Shown here: positions 61,527-64,000 of the stretch, one piece after another | Numbering within the stretch: position 1 is the stretch's first letter | How the letters are laid out: each line of letters begins with the position of its first letter | Assembly (NCBI RefSeq): GCF_014836645.1 | Contig: NZ_JACSQM010000001.1 | Span: forward strand, 682,001 to 746,000 | Direction of reading: 5' to 3' | Origin: Fictibacillus norfolkensis | GTDB taxonomy: Bacteria; Bacillota; Bacilli; Bacillales; Fictibacillaceae | DNA length: 64,000 nucleotides | The notes under the pieces: model-generated | Seen by the model: only the letters and a program-made list of their open reading frames with translations | What the model was told of the DNA's origin: nothing | Database searches by the model: none | Translations under genes and position numbers: made by a program

Positions 61527-64000
61527 CTACTTTGATACAGTTATAGTATAATACTTAATGTTTTTTCCGTTTTTCACAGTAATAGTTACGTTTCCATAAG
61601 TTGCATTACCAGGAATTGTTACTAACCCATTTTCATTAATTGTTGCTCTACTTGGTACGGAACTTATATAAGTAGTCCCTTCCGTGGATAAAGTTACGTC
61701 TTTTTCATTTCCACTACCAAGCATTCCAATGACTGTTAACTGTGTTGTATTTCCTCGTAGTAGTGTTTGAGTGTCACCTTCAACCTTTAAGGAAGTAATA
61801 ACATTGGTTAAATCTTCTTCAATTTTTATAACTATCTGACTTCTTAAACTTCCATTCTTTATTGTAATTGTTACATTTCCATACGTAGCACTATTTGGAA
61901 TATTAATCTTTCCATTTTCATCGATTACTGCTCTACTTGGAACCGAGCTTACATATGTAGTCCCTTCAGAAGATAAAGTTTGATCTTTTTCTTCTCCATT
62001 ACCTAACGTTCCCATTACTGATAGCTGAATTGTATCACCACGATGTGCCGTTTGTTTATCTGCTGTAACCCTTAAATCTGTAGTTGTATTATTAATATCC
62101 TCTGTAACGGTTATAACCAAGTAAGCTCTTAAACTTCCATTCTTTATTGTAATTGTTACTTTTCCATAAGTTGCGTTACTTGGAATGGTTATTTTTCCGT
62201 TTTCATCAACTGTTGCTCTACTTGGCACCGAGCTGACATAACTTGTTCCAGTGGAAAATGCTGTAATGTCTTTTTCGTCCCCATTTCCCAAGATTCCTAT
62301 AACAGCCAATTGATTTTGAGATCCACGAAATGCAGTAATATTATCTTCGTTTGTCTTAATTTCTGTTATTGTACTGCTCGTATCTTTTTCTACATTTATA
62401 ATAAATGTTGTTCGCAACTCTCCATTTTTTACTGTAATAGTAACTGGTCCATAAGTTGCATTTAAAGGAATGAATAATTTTCCATTTTCATCTACCAAGG
62501 CTCTGCTAGGTACTGAACTGAAATAAGTTGAACCTTCTGATGCATTACTTATATCTTTTCGAGTCTCATCTGTGTAAAGTCCACTAACTTTAAGGTATAT
62601 TTCGTTACCTGGATGAAATGAAACTGATTCTGTTTCGACACTTATTTCTTTTAACTGAATTTCAGGTGCTTCCTTAACCGTAATTAAAACTGTTTTTCGC
62701 AATGAGCCATTTTTAATTGTAATTACAACATCTCCATACGTTGCGGATGAAGGGACTTTAATTAATCCATTCTCATCTACAGTAGCTCTACTAGGAACTG
62801 AACTGGTATATGTTGTTCCGGCTTCAGATAATGTTATATCCTTTTCAATGCCATCTGCATATAAACCACTAACATTAAGTTGTATTGCTTCCTCTCTAAA
62901 TGCAGTAAAATATTCACCATTAACCTTGATTTGGTTCATTACTTTACTAGGGTTTTCTTTTATAGTAAGAACTATTGTAGATTTTACTAACCCATTTTTA
63001 ATAGTTATAATTGCTTCACCATATGTTGCTGTTTTTGGAATAGTTAAGTTCCCATTCTCATCAACAAAAGCACGACTTGGAACCGAACTAATATATACCG
63101 TACCAGATTCCCCTAACTTTATATCTTTGATTTCTCCATCACTAAAAGTTCCCTTCACTGAGAGAGAAAGTTGATCTTCTTTATATAAGATTTGGTTATT
63201 TGGTGTAACCTCTATCTCTTTTAAAACTGGACTGCTAACTGAAATTTTGCTTTTTGTTAAAATCCCATTATTTTTAGCGGAAATAATAACATCACCATTT
63301 TCTGCAGATAAAGGTATTGTTATTAAACCATTTTCTGATACTAATGCTTTACTTTGATCCGAAGACTGATAGGTTGTACCTGTTACATTATTTGTTACGT
63401 CTTTAGATGAACCATCGGACATCGTTGCTCTTACTCGCAGTTGAATTGTTTCTCCTGCGGGAACAGATCCATATGTGGGTGACATGGCCAAACTTTTAAC
63501 TGTAGGTGGTCCAGTAATCATCACACTTACTTTCTCAATAAGTTCTTTGTACATAATTGTAATTGTAGCATTTGCAGGAGCTGCATTTGCGGCTACTAAA
63601 ACTAATCCATTCTCGTTTACACTTACAGACTGATTATCACTTGAATACTTTATCCCAGAAGATGTCGATGTAACTTCTGTTACACCATTCAATGAATTTG
63701 ATTCCACATATAATTGTTTAGAATTTCCCGGTGCTAAAGTTAAATTAAAAGGTTTTATTGTTAAAGTATCTTTTAAAATTGCACCTGGAATAGTTATCTT
63801 TATATTATCTTCAAGATTTCCATATTTAGCTTGAATATTTACAATTCCAGGTTTAGCTTCTTCTGAAACGATAAGAAGCCCATTATCATCTACATGAATT
63901 GCTTCTGGGTTAGTAGAAATATACTTTGTACCTGAAGAAGTAAGAGATACATCACTCGAAGTACCATCCGTCTTCTTTAAAATAGTTTTTAATTGAAATT
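61527..64000 (-). CDS. Giant bacterial Ig-like repeat protein, 5' end outside window
   Basis: At least 824 residues, continuing without a stop to the right edge. The Met at 63707 is internal, not a start. Nine repeats of about 93 residues are visible. Six (repeats 4-9) share SSVPSRA-x-x-DENG-x-x-x-IP-x-x-ATYG-x-x-x-ITIKNGSLR almost exactly, and repeats 1-3 are more diverged. These resemble Big_2-type bacterial Ig domains of surface adhesins. The protein stops after a repeat (YYTITVSK) with no LPXTG anchor or membrane tail, so anchoring, if any, is N-terminal. Confidence 0.85.
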   Translation of the reverse strand, partial: FQLKTILKKTDGTSSDVSLTSSGTKYISTNPEAIHVDDNGLLIVSEEAKPGIVNIQAKYGNLEDNIKITIPGAILKDTLTIKPFNLTLAPGNSKQLYVESNSLNGVTEVTSTSSGIKYSSDNQSVSVNENGLVLVAANAAPANATITIMYKELIEKVSVMITGPPTVKSLAMSPTYGSVPAGETIQLRVRATMSDGSSKDVTNNVTGTTYQSSDQSKALVSENGLITIPLSAENGDVIISAKNNGILTKSKISVSSPVLKEIEVTPNNQILYKEDQLSLSVKGTFSDGEIKDIKLGESGTVYISSVPSRAFVDENGNLTIPKTATYGEAIITIKNGLVKSTIVLTIKENPSKVMNQIKVNGEYFTAFREEAIQLNVSGLYADGIEKDITLSEAGTTYTSSVPSRATVDENGLIKVPSSATYGDVVITIKNGSLRKTVLITVKEAPEIQLKEISVETESVSFHPGNEIYLKVSGLYTDETRKDISNASEGSTYFSSVPSRALVDENGKLFIPLNATYGPVTITVKNGELRTTFIINVEKDTSSTITEIKTNEDNITAFRGSQNQLAVIGILGNGDEKDITAFSTGTSYVSSVPSRATVDENGKITIPSNATYGKVTITIKNGSLRAYLVITVTEDINNTTTDLRVTADKQTAHRGDTIQLSVMGTLGNGEEKDQTLSSEGTTYVSSVPSRAVIDENGKINIPNSATYGNVTITIKNGSLRSQIVIKIEEDLTNVITSLKVEGDTQTLLRGNTTQLTVIGMLGSGNEKDVTLSTEGTTYISSVPSRATINENGLVTIPGNATYGNVTITVKNGKNIKYYTITVSK

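Overview
The window is chromosomal DNA from a low-GC Firmicute of the family Bacillaceae. The backbone order minJ - ctpB - M23 hydrolase - ftsX - ftsE - yvjA-like - prfB - secA - hpf - fliT-like - fliS - fliD - flaG matches the Bacillus subtilis region around secA and the flagellar cap genes. Other Bacillus-type hallmarks are the hxlR/hxlAB and citR/citA pairs, the RF2 programmed frameshift, two CspA-family genes and AGGAGG-type ribosome binding sites. A type IV pilus operon joined to this backbone suggests a non-subtilis lineage (Fictibacillus- or Pseudalkalibacillus-like). The genus cannot be fixed from the sequence alone. No tRNA, rRNA, CRISPR array or transposase gene was seen.

Layout. 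1-6.8 kb holds small accessory genes: a methyltransferase, an AlkD-like protein, a three-gene DUF2089/SHOCT-like module, the divergent HxlR / HxlA-HxlB formaldehyde-fixing unit, a Nudix hydrolase, a GrpB-family protein and a small membrane protein. 7-14.6 kb holds division and envelope genes on the minus strand: MinJ with an overlapping 59-residue membrane protein, CtpB, an M23 hydrolase, FtsX, FtsE and a YitT-family protein. 14.9-25 kb is an insertion relative to B. subtilis: a NERD protein, a 1317-residue subtilase with a dockerin, a divergent RRNPP-type regulator, and a TatC / TatA / PhoX-like secretion unit. 25.3-29.1 kb is prfB (with +1 frameshift) and secA. 29.3-42.4 kb is mixed metabolism and stress: acyl-CoA ligase, a fused PyrD-like membrane protein, DinB, HPF, two cold-shock proteins, an acyltransferase, a DUF819 transporter-like protein, CitR/CitA and an ABC-type ATPase. 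42.6-45.3 kb is the flagellar cap cluster with a SigD-type promoter. 45.5-64 kb is an OatA-like acyltransferase, a type IV pilus operon (PilO, N, M, pilin, C, T, B, then VanW-like, PRC-barrel and acidic membrane proteins), divergent minor pilins, a DUF5658 protein, and the 3' part of a giant Ig-like repeat protein that runs off the right edge.

The strongest unexplained signal is a set of six short intergenic arrays whose core motifs recur every 20-21 bp (two DNA turns). Cores differ between loci (CCGTGAAT, CGGCGAG, CTTGATAT, GATTCCG), but period and placement are shared, and none looks protein-coding. Other points of interest are a pair of 129-bp intergenic repeats, a PyrD-like pseudo-enzyme fused to a duplicated membrane module, a subtilase with cohesin-like and dockerin modules, an orphan RRNPP regulator and a candidate small RNA beside hpf.
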